Assembly (NCBI GenBank): GCA_024195265.1
Contig: JAJLRJ010000005.1
Coordinates: 29,678,973 to 29,742,972, forward strand
From: Dendrophyllia cribrosa
Lineage: Eukaryota; Cnidaria; Anthozoa; Scleractinia; Dendrophylliidae
Direction of reading: 5' to 3'
DNA length: 64,000 nucleotides
The notes beneath the pieces were generated by a model, which saw nothing but the letters and a program-made list of their open reading frames with translations, searched no databases and was not told the DNA's origin. Both the position numbers and the translations under genes were made by a program. Positions 1-32,949 of the stretch are shown piece after piece (within the stretch, counting starts at the first letter, position 1; each line of letters starts with the position of its first letter).

Positions 1-26
1 TGACCGCTCTTCTTTAGGTCTTCTTA

Positions 27-117
27 TCCTGCGTACAGACGTCTCCTATTTACGGAAAAGGACGTGTCCTTTTTCCGCGTGAAGCAAGGAAATAGAAAGG
101 AAATAGGAGACATACGG
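27..117. repeat. Short inverted-repeat element, family with 48,591-48,653
   Basis: GCGTACAGACGTCTCCTATTT is mirrored by AAATAGGAGACATACGG, with a GTGAAGCAAGGAAATAG core. The copy near 48.6 kb has the same CAGACG-CTCCTATTT arm, a TTGAAGCAAAGGAAATAGGAG core and a matching 3' arm. It looks like a small snap-back repeat of the MITE type. Confidence 0.55.
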
Positions 118-480
118 AACTTTTCGTCAAGGAAATAAATAACAAAATTATTCGCTTTTTAATGCGTATCCGGTCACGTAATCGAATTTGAGTGAATTAT
201 TAAGTTATCCGAGGAGTTTTAATAATTCTTTTGTTCTGCGACAAAAGTCAGACCAAAATACAAATGTATTTTTTTTAAGTTTGCTCTAATCTGCGCGAAA
301 AAGTATAAATCATTAAGCCCAAACCTGCAAGGATCTTTGTAAAAACTGTTCATGTATTGTAAACAACAAAGATCAACAGTGGAAAGCCGATCGGATAACA
401 AACTATTTTGAGATTTTGGAAAGCTGATGAGTGACTGGGGCCGAGTAAACCGTTTTTGTTTGTTGTGCCGGCAGCGCGCG

Positions 481-540
481 CTGTGATTGGCTGACGCAGC
501 CAAGAGCGTCAATCAACCAAATTCAAACTTTGAAATGCGA
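481..540 (+). promoter_or_regulatory. Putative MELK core promoter: inverted CCAAT box and CHR-like TTCAAA/TTTGAA
   Basis: ATTGG (inverted CCAAT) lies at 486-490. TTCAAA at 522-527 and TTTGAA at 529-534 form a near-palindrome, 258-276 bp before the ATG. A short GC-rich tract (GGCAGCGCGCGCTG) sits at 470-482. In vertebrates, MELK and other late cell-cycle genes are controlled through NF-Y-bound CCAAT boxes and a CHR (TTTGAA) bound by DREAM/MMB. The same two motifs about 35 bp apart are consistent with that arrangement. No TSS data are available. Confidence 0.45.
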
Positions 541-797
541 TCACATCCTTTTACAACATAGCGAACACGCTGTCTGGAGACACTTCGAGCAGTTAGAATT
601 TCTTCGGATATTTCAGTATTGGGGCATTGAACATTTAGCTATTTGTTCGTTAAGTTGAATAGAATCGATTTGAAGCTCCAAAAGTGTTGTGTCTCGTATT
701 GAGATATTGAGTTGCAAGTTGACATCCGTTCCATTGATCAGCGAGAGAATTTACTCCCGTGTTCGTTGCCTCCGTTCGAATCACTGCGCTGAACAAG

Positions 798-24261
<23,464 letters not shown>

Positions 24262-24708
24262 TCATAATGTAACGTGGGCGTGAAATTGTGGAATAACGAA
24301 GATCTCTGGAGACGTAGAGATCGAGAAAAAAAGTCAATTGAAAATGGCATTGTGCCTGCCTGCTGATGCACAAGGCTTTCGTGTCACATTGATTACAACA
24401 GCGCGCGTGTAAATAGAATTTGTCCAATGTCCAAAACAACCATGTTTTAGCTTTTAATTGACGCTATAATCGAGCGCTCACCATCTGTAAGGTCTGGTTG
24501 GTGGTTATAGGTATTTAAGCAACGATGGCCTCTTAGTTGTTTTAGTACACCAAGGCTGTCAACTTCAGACCGAACATTTCCCGCGCTAAAGCGAGTTCTC
24601 GTGTCGGCCCTGTTGCAGGAGCAAAACCAGTTGCACCAGGTCGGAACCAGTTTTTTGAAGATATGCGCGCCATTTACGGATTGGCGTTCCTATCAGCCAG
24701 ACCCGACA

Positions 24709-24714
24709 AATAAA
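24709..24714 (+). terminator. Candidate MELK polyadenylation signal AATAAA
   Basis: First canonical AATAAA I find after the MELK stop codon, giving a 3' UTR of about 450-480 nt. The region from the stop to here carries no other ORF or repeat that I recognise. Confidence 0.5.
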
Positions 24715-25021
24715 AAACGCTCTAAGTCAAGTTGATATTTTCGTATTGTAAGGTGCAATATTAATGAGAAGGAAATAACAATTAAATAATCTGGTGCGTA
24801 TAATCCCTGTTCCGAGTTGGTCGAGGGACATGCTCCCCCCCAGAAAAAGTTTCATATAGGAACCTAACCGGGCATTTTGGAGGATTTTTACAAAAAGACT
24901 AGTCTAGTAGTAGCATATCGGTAAAGATGCATGTTAAACTAGAGAGGGGTACCTGTGATAATTGCAGACAAGAGAAAATCAATTATATCGTGTTTTCATG
25001 ATTATGGCCAGGAGCTTGCTT

Positions 25022-25457
25022 TACAGTCAACTCTCTCTAAGACGGACACCGTCGGGACTGGCTCCAACTGTCCGTCTTAGAGAGGTGTCCGGCTTATAGA
25101 GAGTCGAGGCAACGCAACGAGACAAAGCTGAACATATGCACAATGAATACATGTCTTTTTAAGTCTGTTTAAAGTAGTTTACTTTACTTAAGCAAAACCT
25201 ACAAACTGGAACCAAAATAACATTAGAAAAGTGGACTCGTTTGTTCACATTCATCACTTACATTTCCGTTTTGAAGTATTTTTCACAAAAAAAGCACTTC
25301 TCAAGTGTCCGTTGACGGTTTCAAAGTGTCCGTCTTCCGTCTTAGAGAGGTGTCCGTCTTATAGAGAGTTAAGTTACAGAAAAATGACTGAAAAACGGCA
25401 GGGACCAACACCAGATGTCCGTCTTATAGAGGTGTCCGTTAAGAGAGAGTTGACTGT
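25022..25457. mobile_element. 436-bp element with TACAGTCAACTCTC ends and AAGACGGACACC repeats
   Basis: TACAGTCAACTCTCTCTAAG at the left is matched in inversion by AAGAGAGAGTTGACTGTA at the right. The interior carries several copies of GTGTCCGTCTTA(T)AGAG in both orientations. It has no coding capacity. It lies about 760 bp after the MELK stop codon. Confidence 0.7.
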
Positions 25458-25511
25458 ATTATCTTGAAAATACGAGGAAAAATCGCCAAAAGCGATGAAA
25501 GCAAAGAAATA

Positions 25512-27408
25512 TTAAAGTGCCTATGAAATGAAATTCATTTTTTGATGTATCGAAAGTTTCACCTTTTTAGACCTTGGAATAAAAGGTTTAAAGTGTTAGG
25601 GACGATGCGAAATGCTTTTTTTATGGTCTCAAAGTTAGGTTGTTGGCGCTAAAAAGTGGCTCCAATTTGTGCGCGGCCAAAACCAGTGTCATATTACACT
25701 GTGACGTAAATAGTTGTACAAACTGCTGCGGGAATATAGAGAACAAGAGAGCTGACAAGAGACTTCGCTAGAGGTGGACCAATATTATGTGGCGAGCGGC
25801 CTCAAACATACGAGATATTAGAATTCTTCGATAACAGAGGGTGTAACAAAGCTTTATTTTGCTCCAGAGGAAAATAGGCCGGCGAAATACACGAAATTTG
25901 TTCGTCGACATCGGAAAGGGTACGTCAAGCGATGTTGTTTTCAATGAAAGCGCTTATTGTTAAGATTAGTATTATTTTGCAAAAGAAAATAACATTCCGG
26001 CCGGTGAGGCCGTTTAATCAAGCATAATTTTTCCAATCCATATCCTGTTTGGAAGTTCCTTCAAGCCTCGGCTCGACTGGAGAGCCGTCGAAGTCAGCGA
26101 GGCCTACAAAAATATACTGACTCGATCGGCACTGACTGGCGAATAATATAAATGTTTATACGGTATTCCGAATTATAAAATTCAAAGTGCAGCGACGCAA
26201 GTGTTCACTGGAAGGCGTCTATTCTACGGAACATCTATCAAAAATCTACACGTACAAATGCGTAAGACTATTCGAAACAAAACATCGCTGAATCATTGCG
26301 TGTTCGATCAGATCAATTTTTATACAATGAAATATAAATCAGACATAAATGTAAACACGATACTTTGAGCTCACGTACAAGCCGTCAAGTGGTTAAAATT
26401 TCCAGAAACGATCAATCGCTGGCAAGACACTGAACAAAGAAGCATATAATTATTACGTATATACTTGAGTTCAAACATTTTGAATAAATAAATAAATACG
26501 CTATCAAGGCACCTTGCCGCTAAAAATACACCATTCACATTCAATTCAGCAAGCCGCCTGAAAAACACCACCTCGGATATGCATAACATATCAGTATAAT
26601 TTAGAAACTTTCAACTAGAAAGCCGCCAAGACATATCCTTCGCATTGAAAAAAGAACATTAAGTAGACGAGCGGATTGCCAAGCCGATAAAATAAGTTCA
26701 TAACCTCCACGCGCGATCAATGAACTTCAGAGAAGACCGGCCGAGTCGCTAATGCGCTAATATCATGATTGTTTGTACTACAAATATATCGTTCGCGTTC
26801 GATAAACGCTAGTCAACGAGCCACTAAAAAGAAATAACAAAAACGCCTCTGCGTTCAATAAGCTTACAACTCAACTGGCGAACCACTGAGACGCTGTGCT
26901 ACTGAAATGTATACCTTTCACGTTCAATAATCTAAATGATCAAAGTCCGTCTTCTTCATGTTCACTTCCTTCGCTCAGCGGCACAGTCGGTTCGTCTCAC
27001 TACGGCAAAACTACAGTGGACACGATCATTTCAGTTGATCAAGAGTGATCCGAAACTGATCCTCTTCACCTTCAGAGGACTGTAAAGAAAAAAATTAGGC
27101 GCTGTCTGACATTTGTACAGCCAAAAACGTTGGCAAAATGACCACCACGCTAAAGGATTCCAAGGGAATTATAGCGTAAACAAACCAATGTGTCATACTA
27201 TTTACGTAATTTACGTCATCCCGCACGCCCACTCGCCCCCAGGCTCTCCAAAAATTGGAGCCACTTTTCAACTGAAGTGACGCATCTTCGAGGGGCTAAA
27301 AAACAGATTTTCTTTCTTTTCCTCGGGAAATGATTATTGTTTTCGTTCTTTGGACATAATAAACTAATGAAAAACGAAGAAAAAAAATTCATTTCATAGG
27401 CACTTTAA
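25512..27408. mobile_element. 1.9-kb TTAA-bounded non-autonomous element
   Basis: The left end TTAAAGTGCCTATGAAATGA and right end TCATTTCATAGGCACTTTAA are inverted repeats of about 32 bp. TTAA at both borders suggests a TTAA target site (piggyBac-like; inferred). No transposase ORF is present. The middle (about 26,150-26,990) is a degenerate tandem array in which GCGTTCAATAA- and GCCGCC-type phrases recur every 70-80 bp. A reverse-complement fragment of the left part lies at about 52,040-52,235. Confidence 0.7.
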
Positions 27409-27439
27409 CCAAAGAGAAAATAACGGCTAAAAAGGTCAA

Positions 27440-27714
27440 TAGAGCAGTTTTCAATGAGTGTCGTAAAACCAAAGTAATTACTCTGACCAATCACAGCAGT
27501 CGAAACAATCCAATGAACCAATCAGAGCTCGAAGCAATTACATGTCGGCGGCGCCAAGCGCGGGAAAACGCGTGCGAGCAAGTCACGATTGGTTTTGGTT
27601 TTACTTCTGATTGGTCGAGAAAGTGGAGCGAGATTTTTTAGCCAATCACAAAGCGTAGCAATGCAAAACCAAAGCAACTTTGTAAGTACTTTCGACTCAA
27701 TTGAGAACTGCTTT
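27440..27714 (-). mobile_element. GAGCAGTTTTCAA MITE, copy 1 (inverted)
   Basis: It has ends TAGAGCAGTTTTCAATGAG and CTCAATTGAGAACTGCTTTA, and CCAATCA-type phrases inside. It is the reverse complement of the copy at 28,324-28,609 with about 10% differences. The pair faces inward 609 bp apart. Confidence 0.8.
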
Positions 27715-28323
27715 ATTCCACAAGGATGACAATTTTGATTTCTTGACGGGCGGTCAAGGATATAAATTTTATGAACGTCAACGGTAATCCACTTCCGTCC
27801 TTGCAATTCTGCACTTAATCTCCAAACTACTGGTTCTGTTTTGTTATGTAGAATCTTTTTGTTTTATTAAGTTGTATATTTGGTGATATGAAATGAAAAT
27901 AACGTTAGGGAAAATTTGTATTCGGCGGGACAGTGTCCCGAGTATTAGACTCCGAATGAGGGAACTCGTTCTCAGTTGTCCTTTCAAATTCTGCCCTTCA
28001 GCTCAAACTATCAGCTAATATACAATCGGCAAAATTGGCACGATACCTTAGCTGATAGTCTAAGTCATTCAGCTTTCTCAGCTGTTACTTAAAAAACCGT
28101 CTTCTTATTTATCTGATAGTTGAAATTTGGTCATTTCTCATCTTAACAGTTTCCCACATTGAAGCCAGCAATGGGACTTGATTTGGTTTAAGGGGAAAAA
28201 GGATCGTTCGTTTTTCACGGTCGGTAAATTATAACGCGATAAAAAATTATCATCTTGTACAATATTTTTCAATAGGCTGTATCTAAGGGTAAAATGAATT
28301 TATTTAGAATAAGATTTTAGTAT

Positions 28324-28609
28324 TAGAGCAGTTTTCAATTGAGTGTCGAAAGTAATTACACAATTGCTTTGGTTTTGCATTGCTACGCTTTGTGATTGGC
28401 TAAAAAATCTCGCGCCACTTTCTCGACCAATCAGAAGTAAAACCAAAACCAATCGTGGCTTGCTCGCACGCGTTTTCCCGCGCTTGGCGCCGCCGACATG
28501 TAATTGCTTCGAGCTCTGATTGGTTCATTGGATTGTTTACGACTGCTGTGATTGGTCAGAGTAATTACTTTGGTTTTGGTTTTACGACACTCAATTGAAA
28601 ACTGCTCTA
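28324..28609 (+). mobile_element. GAGCAGTTTTCAA MITE, copy 2
   Basis: The ends TAGAGCAGTTTTCAATTGAG and CTCAATTGAAAACTGCTCTA are nearly perfect 24-bp inverted repeats bounded by TA. The interior shares CGCGCTTGGCGCCGCCGACA and ATTGGTCAGAGTAATTAC with copy 1 and with the split copy at 46,503-47,215. Confidence 0.8.
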
Positions 28610-30099
28610 ATAAAGTGGCGTTTGTAGTATTCAAATAAATGATGATGAATTGGTATGGTATGACTGTATTTTCTCTGTGTGCTATGAAATAATTTACTGT
28701 TCTTTCAATTCTTCCTGGATGGCATGCTTGTAGTGAAATATCGACTAAATTAATAACCTCTTCCATGAATTGTTATTTATGCCCTTTATGGTTACTAATT
28801 TGTTCGTATAACTGGTCTCCGAGACCAATTTTACGGCTCTGTGTTCCCTTGTTTGGTCCCAAATCCAATTTATCTATTTTACTTTTAAAACCACCGTGTA
28901 TTTTGAAAGCCGCATAAGACAAGTCTTGCCCGAATGAAATCGTGGGTATGAATGCATTGAATCGCCATTGCTTGAATTCTTGCGTTTTGGGAGGTGGCAT
29001 GTTTTGCAAGTGTCTAATAGACTGCCCACCGTTTTCGATTCATTACAATGATTTCAGTCGGATACTTGTGTTACCACCTGTAAATTAAAATATATTTTTT
29101 TTTAACAGGGAGCTTTTACAAGCAACCGCGTTCCAACGTCAAATTGTCCCCTTCGTCATCACTCTCGATATTTTTCCTTTTGCGCGTCGCCTTTCCTTCG
29201 CTCCTCTCTATGTGAACGCCTGGAACAAGCTAAATATTATATGCCTCGTTCCCAGTCTTCCTTGCGTAATAGAATGTGACGTCAGCCATTGAGCTGATCC
29301 TAGAATTGCATAAAAATGACATGTTTTAGGGATTCAATTGGGACATTCCCACTCCAAATTGCCTTGGCGTACCATTTTCTGGTTATTCTATGTAAACTAC
29401 TAGTAAAAAGAAAGAGAGGTAGAGAATAAAAATGTTTCGAGGGTCGTTTAGGCTAACATCATGAAAACGACTATAGCCATTATGCATTGTTTTGCACGGA
29501 TCTGAACCGATCGATCATTTTAAATCTCATTTAAGTGGCTAAGAGCAGAATGCGCTTAGGGCGAGGTAAGGTCAGGCAGTCGCGTATTTCAATAAAAAAG
29601 ATTTCCTGCACAGCGTAGACTTCTGTTCCATTGTAGTTTTTTTAAACCACGCGGCTTTTGTGAAAGAAAGCCGAAGTTTCGGCAACTGCCTTCCGGACGG
29701 CTCAAAAACGTATTTTATCAAATCACCCCTCAAGAGCGTCTAAATTCCTAAATGGAAATTAATCCCCAATGATATTTTGTAAAACAAACAACGCCATGCA
29801 TAGGAGATTGATGTTGAAGAGCTTTCATTAGACTTTTTTTTTAAAATAAATCTAACACAGACTTATTTTTCCCATGTGTTAGGTTCGGGGTAGGTTTCAC
29901 TCAAGTGAGGCTATTCTCATGATTTTGTCACATAATTCTAACTGTACCTTATGAGTGTCGAAGGTTGACTTGTGACGATGTGCACTCAGTTTACACAGGA
30001 TTTCATCACTGTACAATCGCAATAATTAGAAACACACGTGCTGTTTAGTATACCTAACACCATGGCAGACACTTGGGAAGTGCACAATTGCCTTCATTT
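28610..30099. other. Non-coding stretch with one possible decayed reading frame
   Basis: On the minus strand, the frame from about 29,039 down to 28,610 is open apart from one TAA (28,773-28,775). Its upper part has mixed amino-acid use (MPPPKTQEF..., GLGDQLYEQ). There is no domain match that I can recognise, and the lower end runs into a MITE. It may be chance. Nothing else is evident. Confidence 0.4.
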
Positions 30100-30600
30100 G
30101 AATGGTCGCACTTTGGGATTTCATCAACAGACTCAGAACTTAAAAAAAAAACACCTAGTTCAACATGCCAAACAGCGCTAAAAGATGAACGGTTTATGAA
30201 CCTTCATTTGGGCAAAGTTGGACCACCTTGCTCGGCATACCATAGTGAACCACAGTGAAGTTATACTTTTTAGCTTTCGTTAGACACATCCATAAAAAAC
30301 AAAGGTTACGGAAACATTTAAGTTCAACATGCCAAACAGCACTAAGGTATACTCGGTGTTCATAAACTTTATTTGGACCACCATGCTCGGCATACCAAAC
30401 TAAACCACAGTGAAGTTATACTGTTTAGCTTCCGTTAGACTGACCCATAGACTCTAAGGTTAGAAACGCCCTGTTCAGTGTTCATGAACTTTCATTTCGA
30501 CCATACCCACCTTTCTCGGCAAACCGAACTGAAACACAGAGAAATATTACTGTTTTTAGCTTTTGTAAGACTGATCCAAAGACTCAAAGACAAGATACAC
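30100..30600. repeat. About three imperfect tandem units of roughly 155 bp
   Basis: GTTCAACATGCCAAACAGC at about 30,160 and 30,320, and GCTCGGCATACCA, CCACAGTGAAGTTATACT and TTAGCTT(T/C)(C/T)GTTAGAC at matching offsets define the unit; the third unit (from about 30,465) is more diverged. The period falls between 150 and 165 bp. Confidence 0.7.
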
Positions 30601-31875
30601 CTCCGGCAAAACACCAATCCCTTGTACATGTAATAAAAGATGGCCTAGATTGGGGGAGGGGGTCGTTGCCTCACAGCTAACATTAACAACAATTTCGCTG
30701 TTGCAGTGAAAAAAATTAAACTCGCCAAACTGTCAAAATAACGACATTTTTAGCATTTACTCGTGACGTGAAGCCATAACTTCCTGTGCCTGCCAAATTA
30801 TCTCTGGAATTAAAAAAAGCGGGTTTTTGCATATTAATGGCGATTTCCCCAATAATGCATTATAACACTTTTTTTTTTCAACTGTAATTTAGTATATATA
30901 ACAGTTAACGTTAAAATTTCGAGTTTATAACACTGAACAGTGAACAGTAAACCCCCTCTAGACCGTCACTAAAAGTACATTGTACTCGGAGACTCAGCCA
31001 GGAGATATGAAGGAAAGTGGAGACTGATTAAGTAAACCAGTGGGAATGAACCATGCATGGTAACATTTCATTACAAGCTAATGCTAAAACGCATGATATC
31101 GTTTGACTCTGGTGTCTAAAACAAGACTGAATATCGTGCCACGTTTGCCGACATTTCAATCTCTTCTAACGGCAAATGCATACTCCTTGATCAATCTATT
31201 GTTCTCAGAAATATACTTACCGGTATTACAGGAAATTGACTTATAAGCAAATGTGCTATCTTTTGATCTAAGAAACGTGCTTTAAGTATCCTAGCTGTTG
31301 TTGGCACATAAATAGGCTGGTTAGTATATTATCAAAGAGTTTGGAAATTTGAAATGACTTCAAGTATTGAAATTCGCGCTTGAACTGCAGAATTCTTTAT
31401 TTTGTAATTTATGTGGGATATACATCATCAAGGGGAAATAGAAAGAACATCCATGCATATTGTAAACAACTCTTTATTGTTAGCTGACTTGAAAGGACAA
31501 TGTTTTCATGTCCTTACAAAATCCCTGCACAGTTGGGGCTGTTAAATTCTGCAAAGACAACGTTCAGTCGTGCAGTCCAGAGACAATTGTCTTGATGTAT
31601 CCCTCGGTGCTCCATTCTAATCGAGTTTTTTCAGCTGTTTCCAACGTGGCTATCGTATATTTGGTGCCTATTAGCATGTGTCTTTTCTGTTTACACTAAG
31701 CTTCTCTGCCTGTTATATATTGCTTCCGCAACTGCAGACTGCTTGTGACTTCCCGCACGTTTAATCCGTTCTTGAACGATCGTGAATTATACTAAAAACC
31801 TTGCTATAGTCCACAACACGCTTGTCTCGTTGTTGATTAGGCCAAAGTGGCTGAATTGATTAAGAGCTTTGTGGA

Positions 31876-32225
31876 TAGGTTTAGTCTTTTGAACATCATG
31901 CATTTGTCATCATGTAATCCTCTTTCATGAATATTATGGCTAATTTAAAATTTTTTGAATGAAATACGGAAGCACTTGGTCTGCTTGCCTTCATGCCCTT
32001 AAATTCATTTTCTTCACCCACTTGAACGCATTTTCTATCCGTTTGTAATAGGTAGGTTTAGTCTTTTGAACATCATGCATTTGTCATCATGTAATCCTCT
32101 TTCATGAATATTATGGCTAATTTAAATTTTTTTGAATAAAATACGGAAGCCCTTGGTCTGCTTGCCTTCATGCCCTTAAATTCATTTTCTTCACCCACTT
32201 GAACGCATTTTCTATCCGTTTGTAA
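31876..32225. repeat. 177-bp tandem duplication, recent
   Basis: The block beginning TAGGTTTAGTCTTTTGAACA at 31,876 is repeated from 32,053 to about 32,225 with only a few differences (AATGAAATACGGAAGCAC against AATAAAATACGGAAGCCC). It lies just downstream of the 32,440-32,949 gene, in its 3' flank or 3' UTR. Confidence 0.9.
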
Positions 32226-32439
32226 AATTCTCCATGCGATCTTTGGTTTCCACCATGATTTGAGCTGATTTTTGGACCAAGTTGTTACTTGGTCAGTTTT
32301 TGTGAATTACCACGCTACCGTCAGCATTTTAGCCTTCAACTACTTTACAGGCGGCATTTGGCTCGAATTTAAAATAAGCACTTTTCTTTTCACTTAGCTT
32401 TCCACATAGTTCAATATCTAGAATTTTAGTTCTAAGTGC

Positions 32440-32949
32440 TCAGAGCATTTTTAAGTCATACAAAATGTACGTTGTGGCAAGAAACTTTCGATACTGCCGC
32501 AAGCTCACACCGCGTGTTTCTATCTCTCTTTCCATTTGCTCGCAAATGGCATCTCTTCTGTGTTCGGGCTTCACCCAGTTTTTCAATCGTTGGAAAGCCG
32601 AAGAGCGTCTTCGTTCAAGTATTGGCGGCTTCATTTGCGAAGGCTCTTCTACCTCCGCGATCTCAACTATTCCATTTTCTTGGAAATCGTCTATTTCTGT
32701 TATTTCTGTAAAACGGTCTTGTTCTATACGAGGAGTTTTTGTGTTATTATTTGTACCACGACTTTCTGATCTCAGCCAGCTTGTGCAAGAAGCGGTTTTC
32801 ATCTCAGGGGTCTCTTGGTCGCAGTGTTTCTGGATGTCACTGTTATTGAATATAGGCTCTCGAAGTTCGTCTCTGTTCTTGCGAACTCTCTTATAGCGAC
32901 GCATTTTGGACATAAATCGATCCTTAAGGCGTCCCAACGTCTTCGCCAT
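32440..32949 (-). CDS. Small protein of unknown function, GVSLR family member 1 (169 aa)
   Basis: Intronless ORF. The frame opens upstream with GTG, but the first ATG (MAKTLGRLKDRF) is at 32,949 and is taken as the start. Function unknown. The N-terminus is basic (RLKDRFMSKMRRYKRVRKNRD), the middle acidic and probably disordered (EITEIDD, EIAEVEEP), then basic (ERRRSSAFQRLKNWVK). Residues 131-169 form the conserved tail: RRDAIC, ME, GVSLRQYR, YDLKML, ending at the stop. This tail has 21 of 39 identities with member 2. No signal peptide or membrane segment is seen. The related ORFs at 39.8 and 47.7 kb have the same orientation. Conservation in three copies makes chance unlikely. Confidence 0.8.
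   Translation of the reverse strand: MAKTLGRLKDRFMSKMRRYKRVRKNRDELREPIFNNSDIQKHCDQETPEMKTASCTSWLRSESRGTNNNTKTPRIEQDRFTEITEIDDFQENGIVEIAEVEEPSQMKPPILERRRSSAFQRLKNWVKPEHRRDAICEQMEREIETRGVSLRQYRKFLATTYILYDLKML

Noticed and set aside
30100..32225. CRISPR-like array
   Set aside because: The repeats are long direct tandem units without spacers, in a eukaryotic genome.
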